DNA from: Staphylococcus succinus
GTDB lineage: Bacteria; Bacillota; Bacilli; Staphylococcales; Staphylococcaceae
Length of the DNA: 64,000 bases
Direction: 5' to 3'
Assembly: GCF_029024945.1 (NCBI RefSeq)
Contig: NZ_CP118976.1
Location: 1,488,001 to 1,552,000 of the forward strand
The first letter of the stretch is position 1; every line of letters begins with the position of its first letter. The notes beneath the pieces are model-generated. The model made no database searches. It worked only from the letters and a program-made list of their open reading frames with translations, and was not told where the DNA came from. Of this stretch, positions 38,042-46,500 are shown in pieces. Position numbers and translations under genes: made by a program.

Positions 38042-38650
38042 ATGTTCAATATAAGAGACAATGATTACACCAAAAGATCAATAAAGATATTTATACTAGC
38101 AACAATTATTTTCATAATTACGTTTGTTCTAGCAATTATCTTTACACCCTCACTCGCAACATTAAAAAATTTAGGTTCTGGCACTTCTAGTAAACTTTCA
38201 GAAGCTCGTGGTTTGAAAAAAGTTTGGGAATACATAATAAATAATGGATTTAAAACACCTTTACAAATGCTGACCATCGCCATGATTCCAATCCCATTTT
38301 TATATTTCGCTAATCTAATTAGTACAATTATAATTACAGGTATTCTTTTTGGATTTGCAGTTCATCTTGATGTTTACAAAGGCTCTATAATGGTTCTATC
38401 TTCAATGCCACATACAATCATCGAGATACTTGCAATGTGCTTTGTTATCAGTAGTTTATATAAATTAAATCAAGCGATTATTAGAAAAATCGGCAATCTT
38501 TTCAGGAAAAATAAAAAAGAAAGGTTCTCTCTTAAATTAGCTATAATTAATTTATTTAAAATCTACGTTTTTATTGCTTTACCTTTATACATAATAGCAG
38601 CATTTATAGAAACATATTTCCCCTCTTTTATAGATAATTTGTTTCACTAA
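38042..38650 (+). CDS. SpoIIM (DUF95) family membrane protein
   Basis: 202 aa. At least four hydrophobic segments and the family signature SSMPHTIIEILAMCFVIS (about residues 121-138; PHxxxE core). Staphylococci do not sporulate, so this is the non-sporulation branch. Members of this family occur in several circular-bacteriocin gene clusters, where they help secretion or immunity. AGAGAGGTACATT precedes the ATG. Sits inside the array of tiny membrane proteins. Confidence 0.8.
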   Translation: MFNIRDNDYTKRSIKIFILATIIFIITFVLAIIFTPSLATLKNLGSGTSSKLSEARGLKKVWEYIINNGFKTPLQMLTIAMIPIPFLYFANLISTIIITGILFGFAVHLDVYKGSIMVLSSMPHTIIEILAMCFVISSLYKLNQAIIRKIGNLFRKNKKERFSLKLAIINLFKIYVFIALPLYIIAAFIETYFPSFIDNLFH

Positions 38651-38889
38651 TTAATAAGTTGTTTTACTTTGTAAAACTAAATAACAATACCATCTATTTT
38701 ATCTAAGTTGACTCTTTGTTTTTACATATCTTCACTTGGATTTTAAGAGGTATTTTGAAGTATTCGTCTTTCTTAAAATGCAGATGTGAGCAAAATAAAC
38801 ACGCTTGAATGCCATACACAAAGTTATGAAGAAGAAATCATAAAGATAGCAACAACTAAATTACATAAAAATTGAGGAGGTACACATAT

Positions 38890-39089
38890 ATGATAGTTAC
38901 AATTTTAATATTGATACTAATAGTTAATTTATTAGAAGCCTTATATCTAGGAATAAAGTTTCGGGAATTAAAAAAAGAAATGCAGCTGATAAAGAATATA
39001 AAAAATTGGTAGATAAGTTATCTCCATTAATGTCTGTAACATTTATTATATCAATAATTATCCTAGTTATACTTTGGATTATTGCATAA
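38890..39089 (+). pseudogene. Small membrane protein gene frameshifted at an A7 run
   Basis: ATG 38890, preceded by GAGGAGGTACACATAT, starts MIVTILILILIVNLLEALYL and ends early at a TAG. A -1 shift at TTAAAAAAAGAA continues as RNAADKEYKKLVDKLSPLMS, then a second hydrophobic segment to TAA at 39089, giving 66 residues with two TM. The A run resembles a slippery heptamer, so programmed frameshifting or transcript slippage is possible besides simple mutation. Confidence 0.65.
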
Positions 39090-39179
39090 AAATTCGAACA
39101 TTTTATTTATTATAGCTTCTTCATGTTCATCATTATCCTTTTAGATAGTAAACTTAAGAATATAAAGGGAGGATTACTG

Positions 39180-39356
39180 ATGCGTTTAGTTAAATATTTC
39201 ATACTCATATTCATAGTCTTTTTTATACTAGACATTATATTTTTTGGGGTTGTTACAAAAGAAATTAACATTATAAGAATATTATTATCATCATTAATAT
39301 TTGCGACGATAATGACCTATTTCAATCACTTTACGAGTAAATTCACAAAAAGATAA
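39180..39356 (+). CDS. Small membrane protein (two TM)
   Basis: 58 aa from ATG 39180 with GGGAGG 7 nt upstream. MRLVKYFILIFIVFFILDII, then a second segment IRILLSSLIFATIMTYF and a basic end FTSKFTKR. No family recognised. Confidence 0.6.
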   Translation: MRLVKYFILIFIVFFILDIIFFGVVTKEINIIRILLSSLIFATIMTYFNHFTSKFTKR

Positions 39357-39594
39357 ACTCGCTTAAAAAAGTTGAGTATAGTTTGATAAAAAACAAAATA
39401 TTTTTTAATTAGCCTGTTTTACATCCATATACCTTTCAGCGTTATATTACATATAAAAATACTGTTTAAAACACTTTTAAAAAGACGTTATATCTATCTA
39501 GTATCAAGACAAGAAGAAACTCATTTCAAACCAAAAGAGTCAGGAAAGTTGGTAAGTTATTCTAATATCAAATTTAAAAAAGAAGGTGATTGAA

Positions 39595-39834
39595 ATGAAA
39601 ATTTCATGGATTTTTTGGTGGACTATAGGGGCTATTGAATTTTTAAGCTTTATAAGCTTTACTATTTTTCTTTGGACAAGAAATGTAGACGCATCAGGCG
39701 CTATACAAACTACTGAATTGAAATGGATCAACATAGCTGTTTTAGGTACTGCGTATGTCATGCCATTCATAATACAAATAATATGGTTAATAATTAACCT
39801 ATTTTTATCAAAAAGGCAAAATAAAATGGCTTAA
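39595..39834 (+). CDS. Small membrane protein (two TM)
   Basis: 79 aa from ATG 39595; AAGGTG is 8 nt upstream, while the GTG three codons earlier would overlap it. Hydrophobic segments at about 5-24 (IFWWTIGAIEFLSFISF) and 47-70, basic tail SKRQNKMA. Contains IFLWTRN, similar to the end of the protein at 37178. Followed by a hairpin terminator. Confidence 0.65.
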   Translation: MKISWIFWWTIGAIEFLSFISFTIFLWTRNVDASGAIQTTELKWINIAVLGTAYVMPFIIQIIWLIINLFLSKRQNKMA

Positions 39835-39884
39835 GTTATTTACAATAATCTATTGCCTATTTACATAACTAAATCATCAAAAGA

Positions 39885-39923
39885 ATAAAGAGAGACTAGA
39901 TTTATTATCTAGCCTCTTTTTAT
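39885..39923. terminator. Terminator between convergent small membrane genes
   Basis: AAAGAG-AGACTAGAT and ATCTAGCCT-CTTTTT form a stem with a TTATT loop, followed by T on the plus strand. Confidence 0.65.
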
Positions 39924-40174
39924 TCTGCCTTTAAATATGTAATTAATTTAGGGATTAATAGACTAATTAAATAAATAATAGCTGTATTAATAACAACTGA
40001 TTCAATAAGTGTTACTGGCTTAAAATAACCTAATACCTTATCATTCGAATTCAATATTGCAACTATAACTGCTTTATACTATTCAATCGATAGCATATTG
40101 AGTGTTATACACATGATTCCAAATATAATATAACCGATGACTGTAAATGATAAATAATTTGAACTTTTCCTCAC
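39920..40174 (-). pseudogene. Small membrane protein gene with an in-frame stop
   Basis: An 85-codon minus-strand frame from GTG 40174 (VRKSSNYLSFTVIGYIIFGI...) has a single TAG at codon 32, then continues YKAVIVAILNSNDKVLGYF and a last hydrophobic segment IINTAIIYLISLLIPKL-like to TAA. A GAGGTGAGG precedes the start. Confidence 0.65.
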
Positions 40175-40265
40175 CTCTATAGAATATTAAGATAAGAAGA
40201 AACTCGTTTCTAAAAACCAATAAAAGTGCCTAAAATCAAACTTTTTTATTATTCTTTTTTCTTCA

Positions 40266-40400
40266 TTTAAAGCAACGCCAACACCTAACCTATCGCTATC
40301 CCAGCAACAGTGCCAAAGGTCCCATGACAGCAGATAAAACAACTCCAAATATTATACAATAAAGAATAATATTAGAATTCTTCTTTAATAAATTTTTCAA
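40266..40400 (-). pseudogene. Decayed small membrane protein gene
   Basis: From TTG 40400 the minus strand reads LKNLLKKNSNIILYCIIFGV and VLSAVMGP, then shifts frame (GTVAGIAIG in another phase) and meets stops. One or two frameshifts disrupt it. Weak ribosome binding site; listed because it follows the pattern of the array. Confidence 0.4.
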
Positions 40401-40468
40401 AATAAAAAACTCACTAATTATTATTAACTGTCTGCTGCTTTTATTCCTTTCTTTTTATCAATTTCAAG

Positions 40469-40516
40469 TTGACAAAAATAATAATTTGTCATTTAATATA
40501 GTTAACTGGTTAACAA
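40469..40516 (+). promoter_or_regulatory. Promoter and operator of the MarR-MFS operon
   Basis: TTGACA (40469-40474), a 17-nt spacer and TTTAAT (40492-40497) form a good promoter. Directly downstream lies GTTAACTGGTTAAC (40501-40514), an inverted repeat of the type bound by MarR proteins, suggesting autorepression. Confidence 0.7.
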
Positions 40517-40537
40517 AATAAAAAAGGAGATTTCACC

Positions 40538-40987
40538 TTGAATAAAAAAGATGAAGTTATCAAATCTCTTGAAAAATTTATAGTTGAAAGAGAGAACAGT
40601 AATAAAAAAAGAATTTATAGGAAAAGTGAGAATAAGATTGATTTGTCTTTAACACAATTCCATATAATAGAAATAATTGATAAAAAAGAAAAAGTAAATA
40701 ATAAATTATTAGTACAGGATTTAAAGATTTCTGCACCTGCTATTTCAAAATCTATGCGTAAGTTATTAGATCTTAACCTAGTCGAAGAAACCTATCTTGA
40801 AGAAAACAGAAAAGAGAAATACTACAAACTAACTTCTAAAGGATCAGTATTTGCCAATGTCCACGAAGAATTACATAAGCGTGCGACCAATAAATACAAT
40901 GAAATATTAAATGATTTTGAGGAAGAAGAATTAGAAGTAGTTATAAAGTTTTTAAATAAAGTAACAAAAAGTCTTAAAGAGGATTAA
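40538..40987 (+). CDS. MarR family transcriptional regulator
   Basis: 149 aa winged-helix protein: LSLTQFHIIEIIDKKEKVNNKLLVQDLKISAPAISKSMRKL (split) is the HTH core and YLEENRKEKYYKLTSKG the wing. TTG start with AAGGAGA upstream. Located 12 nt before an MFS exporter with which it should be co-transcribed; probably a drug- or phenolic-sensing repressor of that pump. Confidence 0.88.
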   Translation: MNKKDEVIKSLEKFIVERENSNKKRIYRKSENKIDLSLTQFHIIEIIDKKEKVNNKLLVQDLKISAPAISKSMRKLLDLNLVEETYLEENRKEKYYKLTSKGSVFANVHEELHKRATNKYNEILNDFEEEELEVVIKFLNKVTKSLKED

Positions 40988-40999
40988 AGGAGAGATATC

Positions 41000-42193
41000 A
41001 TGCTAAAAAATGACAAAGTAAAACGTACAATGCTTATTGTATTCGGATTTATGGCGTTTTTTGCTTCTTTAATACAAAATATATACACACCTATCATTCC
41101 CCAATTGCAAAGCGACTTTAATGTCTCTTTGCTATGGGTTAATACAACTGTTGGAGGGTTTATATTCATAGTTGCAATAATGCAAATTATTTTAGGAAAG
41201 TATATTGATTCGAAAAATCCAAAAAGCATGTTATTAATAGCAATTGGTATTACATTATTAGGAAGCATCGCTTGTACTATGACAAATACATTTATCATTT
41301 TCGCAATATTCCGTCTTTTACAGGCTATAGGATGTGGTATGATCCCATTAATCGTTATTACATTGCTAGCAGATTTGTCATCTGACGATAACCGATCATC
41401 TATGATGTCTAATTATCAAATAATATTATCTTGTGCACCTGCATTAGCACCAATACTTGGTGGATTAATAGGTAATGATTATGGTTATAAAGGAATTTTC
41501 TTGGTATTAACTGCTGTATCGATTATTCTACTCATTGTAACTATATTTATAAAAATACCAGAGGTAAATAAATACAATAAACCGAAGAATTCTGTAAAGT
41601 ATGTGTCCTTCTTTAAATCGAAATCTTATAATATTATGATTTCTTTTGGATTTTTAATTTTCTTCACCTATTTTGCATTATTAGTATATTTACCTATTCT
41701 TTTAACAAGAATATATAATATATCTACTGCTTTAACCGGTTTTTTATTCTTACCAATTACCGTCAGCATAATATTAGGTAGCTTTACTTATAAGAAATTA
41801 GCTAAAAATGTTTCTAATACTGTTGTATTCAAATTAACTATGATTATATTCCCAATTTTATTAATACTATTTAGCATTCTAAACCAAACTAATATTTATA
41901 TATTATCAATTAACATATTCTTAATTGGACTAATTGTAGGTATCATACCTGCTCTTATATCTACAAATTTATCATCAGAATTTCCTAATAAAAAAGGAGC
42001 TGCTTTAGGCGCATTTAATTTTATTAGATATACAGGGATGGCACTTGGCTCTATAGCAGTAGGATTATTTAATATATATAATGTATCCATACTGTTTGTT
42101 GCTATAGCTATACTTTTATTAATATTGGCTTCCGTATATTTTCTATCAAAGAGACAACATAAGTTAATAACTAATAAAGCCTATAATAGTTAG
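41000..42193 (+). CDS. MFS efflux transporter (DHA1 type)
   Basis: 397 aa, 12 transmembrane segments. The motif-A loop between TM2 and TM3 appears as GKYIDSKNPKSML, a weak version of GxLaDrxGrk; motif C-like APALAPILGGLIG in TM5 marks a drug/H+ antiporter. GGAGAGATATC precedes the ATG. Substrate unknown; linked to the MarR gene. A 15-bp terminator stem follows. Confidence 0.88.
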   Translation: MLKNDKVKRTMLIVFGFMAFFASLIQNIYTPIIPQLQSDFNVSLLWVNTTVGGFIFIVAIMQIILGKYIDSKNPKSMLLIAIGITLLGSIACTMTNTFIIFAIFRLLQAIGCGMIPLIVITLLADLSSDDNRSSMMSNYQIILSCAPALAPILGGLIGNDYGYKGIFLVLTAVSIILLIVTIFIKIPEVNKYNKPKNSVKYVSFFKSKSYNIMISFGFLIFFTYFALLVYLPILLTRIYNISTALTGFLFLPITVSIILGSFTYKKLAKNVSNTVVFKLTMIIFPILLILFSILNQTNIYILSINIFLIGLIVGIIPALISTNLSSEFPNKKGAALGAFNFIRYTGMALGSIAVGLFNIYNVSILFVAIAILLLILASVYFLSKRQHKLITNKAYNS

Positions 42194-42199
42194 ACAAAT

Positions 42200-42240
42200 T
42201 ACCCCTCACCAGATAAAACAAAATCTGGTGAGGGGTATTG
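42200..42240. terminator. Strong terminator after the MFS gene
   Basis: TACCCCTCACCAGAT (42200-42214) pairs perfectly with ATCTGGTGAGGGGTA (42223-42237). Confidence 0.85.
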
Positions 42241-42428
42241 AAATAAAATATGAATTTTATTACTATATATAATTAAGATCGAATAACAAAATATTATATA
42301 TTGTAACAAGATAAAAAGAAACTCATTAAATATAATAGAATGAATGTTCTAATAAGTTAATAAGAATAACCATCCATTAATATATATGGGTGGTTTGATA
42401 TGTATCAAGATTAAGAAGATACTTATTT

Positions 42429-42598
42429 TCAACTCGTTTCAGATTCGCTTTTTTCTTCATAAATCACAGTCGCTGAAATATATAACCAATTGCTGTTAGT
42501 TTGTATTTCTAAAACTTTGATATTATCTTTTTTTAAAATGCATTTACCCTTTTATCCAGAGTTTTTTCGGTGAATGCAGTAAACGTTTTAATTTGCAT
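42429..42598 (-). pseudogene. Cse60-like small protein gene with a one-base frameshift
   Basis: ATG 42598 (AAAGGAGACTATTC upstream) reads MQIKTFTAFTEKTLDKRVNA and stops. With one base restored at GCATTTTAAAAAAAG it continues as FLKKDNIKVLEIQTNSNWLY and SATVIYEEKSESETS. The 56-residue product matches the Cse60 (sporulation protein) family pattern of E-x-x-V-N-x-F-L and I-x-x-I-Q. Frameshift at a homopolymer, so either a pseudogene or an assembly error. Confidence 0.6.
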
Positions 42599-42726
42599 GA
42601 ATAGTCTCCTTTGTTTTAAGTATATGAGTTTATATCCCAGACTCTTTGATTTATTTTAAATTAGTTTGATAAATAAACGTGATAATAATTTAAGCGAAGT
42701 TTATACTATGTATATTTCTAAATTAA

Positions 42727-42912
42727 TTATTGTGAGTCATTTTTATTTTCTTTTATGATTTTAACTATATAAGCAATAATTAAAATTAAGAGCAATGCTG
42801 CACTTACTACTGTTATATAGTTACCATTGTTAAATAAGAAAGGAACACAAAGTATAACTACTGTACTATATATAATACCTAAAACAACAGATAATATAAT
42901 TGGTATTTTCAT
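42727..42912 (-). CDS. Small membrane protein (two TM), intact paralogue of 36512
   Basis: 61 aa. Segments at about 4-27 and 33-51, tail KIIKENKNDSQ. GGTGGTTCTATA precedes the ATG. A decayed copy lies 6 kb away at 36512-36666, showing duplication within the array. Confidence 0.65.
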   Translation of the reverse strand: MKIPIILSVVLGIIYSTVVILCVPFLFNNGNYITVVSAALLLILIIAYIVKIIKENKNDSQ

Positions 42913-43115
42913 TATAGAACCACCTTATATATTCTTATTTTTTGATATTATATATAATATTAAGAAATAATATTTCTAAAGAAACGGATTATCAAACTGC
43001 ACATATCAAGAAATAATGAAATAGTCACCTCTTTCATCTCTTTTTTAATTCTTTTATTTTTCACTAACATAACACCCTCTAATTTTAATAAATATTGATC
43101 CAAACTAAATCTTAT

Positions 43116-43376
43116 CTAATACCTGTGTTTTTCTATATTCTTTTTCAATTTCAAAACGAAAGAAAAAACAGCACATACAATAACGATCAATATCAAAATA
43201 GATAATAAAGTCATGCTAGAACCTATAATATTCACTCTAAATGAAGAGCTACCATTTGATTCAAAATGAGCATATGTATTAAAGATAAACATTAATAAAA
43301 TACCAACACCAGCAAGAATACCTACAACATCAAAAATCAATTTTATATAGGGATATTTAATATTTTTAGTTAACAT
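43116..43376 (-). CDS. Small membrane protein (two TM)
   Basis: 86 aa. Hydrophobic segments at about 11-31 and 50-74 flank an exported-like loop YAHFESNGSSSFRVN; basic tail KLKKNIEKHRY. AAGGAGTGGTTGT precedes the ATG. No family recognised. Confidence 0.65.
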   Translation of the reverse strand: MLTKNIKYPYIKLIFDVVGILAGVGILLMFIFNTYAHFESNGSSSFRVNIIGSSMTLLSILILIVIVCAVFSFVLKLKKNIEKHRY

Positions 43377-43415
43377 ACAACCACTCCTTACTATACTCGA
43401 TATAAGATCGTAAAA

Positions 43416-43529
43416 TTAGAATTTTTTATTTATGTCATTTAACAAATTGTAATCATTTTTATTTTTCATCGTTTTAATAAATATTGGATAAAAAATAATA
43501 AGCAAAGCTATTAATATTTTCGGAGTCAT
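43416..43529 (-). CDS. Tiny membrane peptide (one TM)
   Basis: 37 aa: MTPKILIALLIIFYPIFIKT followed by a polar tail KNDYNLLNDINKKF. AAAGGGATG lies about 10 nt before the ATG. Plausible but short; could be a leaderless or immunity-type peptide. Confidence 0.4.
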   Translation of the reverse strand: MTPKILIALLIIFYPIFIKTMKNKNDYNLLNDINKKF

Positions 43530-43585
43530 ATTAAAAACATCCCTTTCTTTTTAAAATAATATGCAGATACATCATCACAATTATT

Positions 43586-43660
43586 TTACTCTTTATCATT
43601 CGCATAAATTTTTGTGAAGATCAAAAGAATAGCAGCTAAAAAAATTATAAATATAGGCAT
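43586..43660 (-). CDS. Tiny membrane peptide (one TM)
   Basis: 24 aa: MPIFIIFLAAILLIFTKIYA then NDKE. AAGGAGATTTT is ideally placed before the ATG, the main support. Size and shape are those of membrane-acting toxin peptides, but no family match can be claimed. Confidence 0.4.
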   Translation of the reverse strand: MPIFIIFLAAILLIFTKIYANDKE

Positions 43661-43704
43661 AAAATCTCCTTTTAGTATGTTACCTGTTTAATGAATCATT
43701 GAAT

Positions 43705-43902
43705 TTATATATCATCTCTATCTTTCCAACTGTTTCTTGTCTTAACAAGTAAATAAATGGCATTTATCCCCATTACAACAGTATAAATTATTGTTAAAGT
43801 TAAATTATCAAATTGATAAATAAAAATGAGACCGACTAATAAAAATACATTTAATATAGTTGATATAAGAAATCCCATGCCTTTTGTATTATTATCTTTC
43901 AT
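43705..43902 (-). CDS. Small membrane protein (two TM)
   Basis: 65 aa from ATG 43902 with AGGAGGTGAATTTT upstream; the GTG three codons earlier overlaps this site. Segments at about 9-28 and 34-54, basic end VKTRNSWKDRDDI. No family recognised. Confidence 0.65.
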   Translation of the reverse strand: MKDNNTKGMGFLISTILNVFLLVGLIFIYQFDNLTLTIIYTVVMGINAIYLLVKTRNSWKDRDDI

Positions 43903-43989
43903 AAAATTCACCTCCTATTTTGATTAAGTTTAATATAACTATTTTATTCCTTCTTAAAATACCTTATAGCAAGGTTACAGACCTAACTA

Positions 43990-44259
43990 TTAACCAAAGA
44001 AGAGCAACACTATTATTATAGAAATGAGCAATAAATCTACTACTATATATTTGATATTGTTCTCTAAAAAACTGGGTATAATACTGATTATTATACTTAT
44101 TAGAAATATAGCTGAAATGATACTGTTTAAGTAATCTAAAAAAGACCATTCAAACATTTCTTTTAAAACGGAAATTAAAAGTAAGCATAGTAGAGACGGA
44201 AAAAATATAATACTTGATAATCTTTCATAGCTTTTGTAGTTTTTGAGTGCTTTTAACAC
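43990..44259 (-). CDS. Small membrane protein (three TM)
   Basis: 89 aa from a GTG with TAGGAGAAATAATTC upstream. Hydrophobic segments at about 15-32, 42-63 and 70-88; the protein ends within the membrane (LLFFG). Array member, unknown role. Confidence 0.6.
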   Translation of the reverse strand: MLKALKNYKSYERLSSIIFFPSLLCLLLISVLKEMFEWSFLDYLNSIISAIFLISIIISIIPSFLENNIKYIVVDLLLISIIIVLLFFG

Positions 44260-44307
44260 GAATTATTTCTCCTAGAATCTTATATTTATTCCTTTAAGAA
44301 TATGTAG

Positions 44308-44382
44308 TTATTTAGATTTCCTTTTATAACACATGAAATATGTCAATAAACTACAAATTAATATGAACAAAAATATAGCCAT
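44308..44382 (-). CDS. Tiny membrane peptide (one TM)
   Basis: 24 aa: MAIFLFILICSLLTYFMCYK then RKSK. GGAG lies 11 nt upstream. It follows the 57-aa gene at 44398 by 15 nt. Confidence 0.35.
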   Translation of the reverse strand: MAIFLFILICSLLTYFMCYKRKSK

Positions 44383-44397
44383 ATTATTATCAACTCC

Positions 44398-44571
44398 TTA
44401 ACCATCATCTTCATTGAAGAATAAATAGAAATATGCAATTATGCCTATTGGCACACCAATAAAAGGTGTTATAAAAATACATCCTAAGACAATACATAAT
44501 ACTAAGTATATGACATCTGTAGAGTCCCATCGGTAATTCATTAACATTTCTTTTATCTCTTTAAACTTCAT
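44398..44571 (-). CDS. Small membrane protein (one to two TM)
   Basis: 57 aa: MKFKEIKEMLMNYRWDSTDV then a hydrophobic region IYLVLCIVLGCIFITPFIGV and an end FFNEDDG. A GGGGGG run with 5-8 nt spacing precedes the ATG pair at 44569-44574; the second ATG is taken. Resembles the PspC-less half of small DUF-type membrane proteins but no family is claimed. Confidence 0.5.
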   Translation of the reverse strand: MKFKEIKEMLMNYRWDSTDVIYLVLCIVLGCIFITPFIGVPIGIIAYFYLFFNEDDG

Positions 44572-44745
44572 CATTACCCCCCTCTAGTAAAATTAGCAAA
44601 TATAAATAACCACTTTTAAAATATTAACTATTTTGTAAAACAATTCATTTATATTTATATTGTATAACAAAATTCCAATGAATTCTAGAACAGAAATAAA
44701 TTATAAAATTGTTTGATTAAAATAAATTAACTAAAAAGAACAGGT

Positions 44746-44955
44746 ATGAAAACTGCATTAAGTGTTGTCTTCTATATCTTTGAATCTTTTAGTATTTTAT
44801 TTTCTTTTGTTGGAATGTCTGTGCTATTCGATCCTAATAAAACTCAGAAAGGTATCGATGTCTTTCTAATAATTTCCTTTATAGGTTGGGGCGTAAGTTT
44901 TATTATATTAGATGATAGTTTATATGTAGAAAAGAAATTTTCCCCTAAAAGCTAG
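44746..44955 (+). CDS. Small membrane protein (two TM)
   Basis: 69 aa. Segments at about 4-27 and 40-55, with FDPNKTQKG between. The ribosome binding site is poor (AGAACAGGT), so it may be a remnant or weakly expressed. Last plus-strand member of the array. Confidence 0.45.
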   Translation: MKTALSVVFYIFESFSILFSFVGMSVLFDPNKTQKGIDVFLIISFIGWGVSFIILDDSLYVEKKFSPKS

Positions 44956-45057
44956 TCTTTAATAAAATATGATAAGCAATGTCGAATTATATAAGCAAAA
45001 TATACCTATATTGATTGAAGACTTAATTTATTATTGGCACCAACCTTGAAAACCCAC

Positions 45058-45240
45058 CTATAAATTTAGATGGGTTTCTGCATATTCATATAACTTTTCT
45101 GTAGTTTTATCAAGGTCACGTGTACCATTTCTAAGTATCGATAATACAGTTTGACTTCTACCTGTTTCTTTATGGATTTTATAACCAGATATATCACTTA
45201 GAATTAATTTTGTTATTGTCTGTTTGTATTCTGACAACAT
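45058..45240 (-). CDS. Small helix-turn-helix protein
   Basis: 60 aa; ITKLILSDISGYKIHKETGRSQTVLSILRNG (split) has the helix-turn-helix layout of small phage- or plasmid-type regulators (GYKIHKETG as helix 2, SQTVLSILRNG as recognition helix). No Shine-Dalgarno is seen before the ATG, so it may be the surviving part of a longer gene. Isolated, in a decayed stretch. Confidence 0.55.
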   Translation of the reverse strand: MLSEYKQTITKLILSDISGYKIHKETGRSQTVLSILRNGTRDLDKTTEKLYEYAETHLNL

Positions 45241-45845
45241 CCAGATGCGAGCTGGATGGCGTCAATCATTAGCAGATTTGAACCTTAACTTATTATAATT
45301 CTGAACTTTGGAAATCTTACTCAATAAATAACCACTTACAATTATGCAAACAAAAGAACCACCCAGTCACAAAATGGATGGCTAAACTAAAAACATTTTA
45401 GAGATGTGTGGCTTGAAGCTATTATTTGATTACCACATTACATTCAATATAAACCTAATAAAGCAGCCGAATTAGCGGCTGCCAACATAACATATTCTAT
45501 TTAAGAAGAGGTAACTTCATAGTATAAAATTACCCATTTAAATTTAAATTAAACAAAAAAGAATAAGAACATGTTGGTGATTTCTCTTGTAGAATGAATA
45601 CTATTTATATATTAAAAAGCAAGAATGGGACAAATGTACTTGTTCTATTTTGACAAATACACAATGATTAAAAGTGTATGATATTTCATGGCTGAAAATA
45701 TTCAATTCATAATTCAAAAAAGGAAAACCTAATAGATTAAATAAAAACGCCATTCGAGGAGTCGCTGTGATTATAATGGAAGTTTGTATTAACTATATAC
45801 AACTTAGTGCGTAAAAAGGTCTAAAACAATTAGCACTATATAATA
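45241..45845. other. Decayed 0.6-kb stretch
   Basis: Only short broken frames are present. A stem GCAGCC/GGCTGC at about 45462-45480 is the one clear structure; nothing else can be supported. Confidence 0.45.
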
Positions 45846-46369
45846 TTACATAAATTGTAATTCGTAAATATCTTTCTCATTATAATTATTAAAACTATCT
45901 ATATGACCTTTTAATAATATTTCTTGTTCTTTCCTACTCACATTATGAGAATATTTCAATCTAATATTCATGTTAGATTCATAACCATTATTTTTTATTG
46001 TAGAATCTAATTCTTCAAAAACTTTTTTGTTAATAGGTATTAAATAACCTTCTTTACTAGGTAACATATTAGCATATTTTGTTTGGATAACTTTATCTTC
46101 CCCTAATAAAATCTCTATAGTAATCTTTCTAGCAGCACCGCCGCCCAAGTTATATAATTTCAAATAATCTTCATGTTCTGTCACATTCGAAGTTGTATTT
46201 ATTAAATGTAATTCTTGATTACTATCTTTAGTTAATAAGATTTGGTTAAATGCTAAAGCTGGAATAAAACTAATTTCATTTGATATAATTGAACCGATAC
46301 TGAAACAAAATAAAACAATGCCATTATGAAAGTACCTATTGATCCAATTGCTGATATTATACTGATCAT
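45846..46369 (-). pseudogene. Membrane-anchored staphylococcal protein gene, one-base deletion
   Basis: ATG 46369 (AAGGAGGAACTTA upstream) starts MISIISAIGSIGTFIMALFY and FVSVSVQLYQMK. Then a deletion in an A run shifts the frame; the other frame continues SFIPALAFNQILLTKDSNQE and DYLKLYNLGGGAARKITIEI to TAA at 45846. Together about 175 residues: one N-terminal TM and a soluble domain. I recall similar uncharacterised proteins in S. aureus, but no function. Frameshift likely real, or an assembly error. Confidence 0.7.
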
Positions 46370-46431
46370 TAAGTTCCTCCTTAACATTTTAAGTATTGTT
46401 CAACGTTTTATTATTAAAAACAATAAAATTG

Positions 46432-46456
46432 AAAACCACCCCGAAGGGTGGTGAGT
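46432..46456 (-). terminator. Hairpin terminator ACCACCC/GGGTGGT
   Basis: Minus strand ACCACCC TTC GGGGTGGT followed by TTTTC. It lies downstream of the Fst-like peptide gene and may end that transcript. Confidence 0.7.
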
Positions 46457-46500
46457 ATAATAAAATGATGCAAGACCGCTGATAAATAATAAAAATCCAG

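Noticed and set aside
36012..44955. CRISPR-like or transposon origin of the repeats in the array
   Set aside because: Repeats are imperfect, few and irregularly spaced; no cas or transposase genes are seen.
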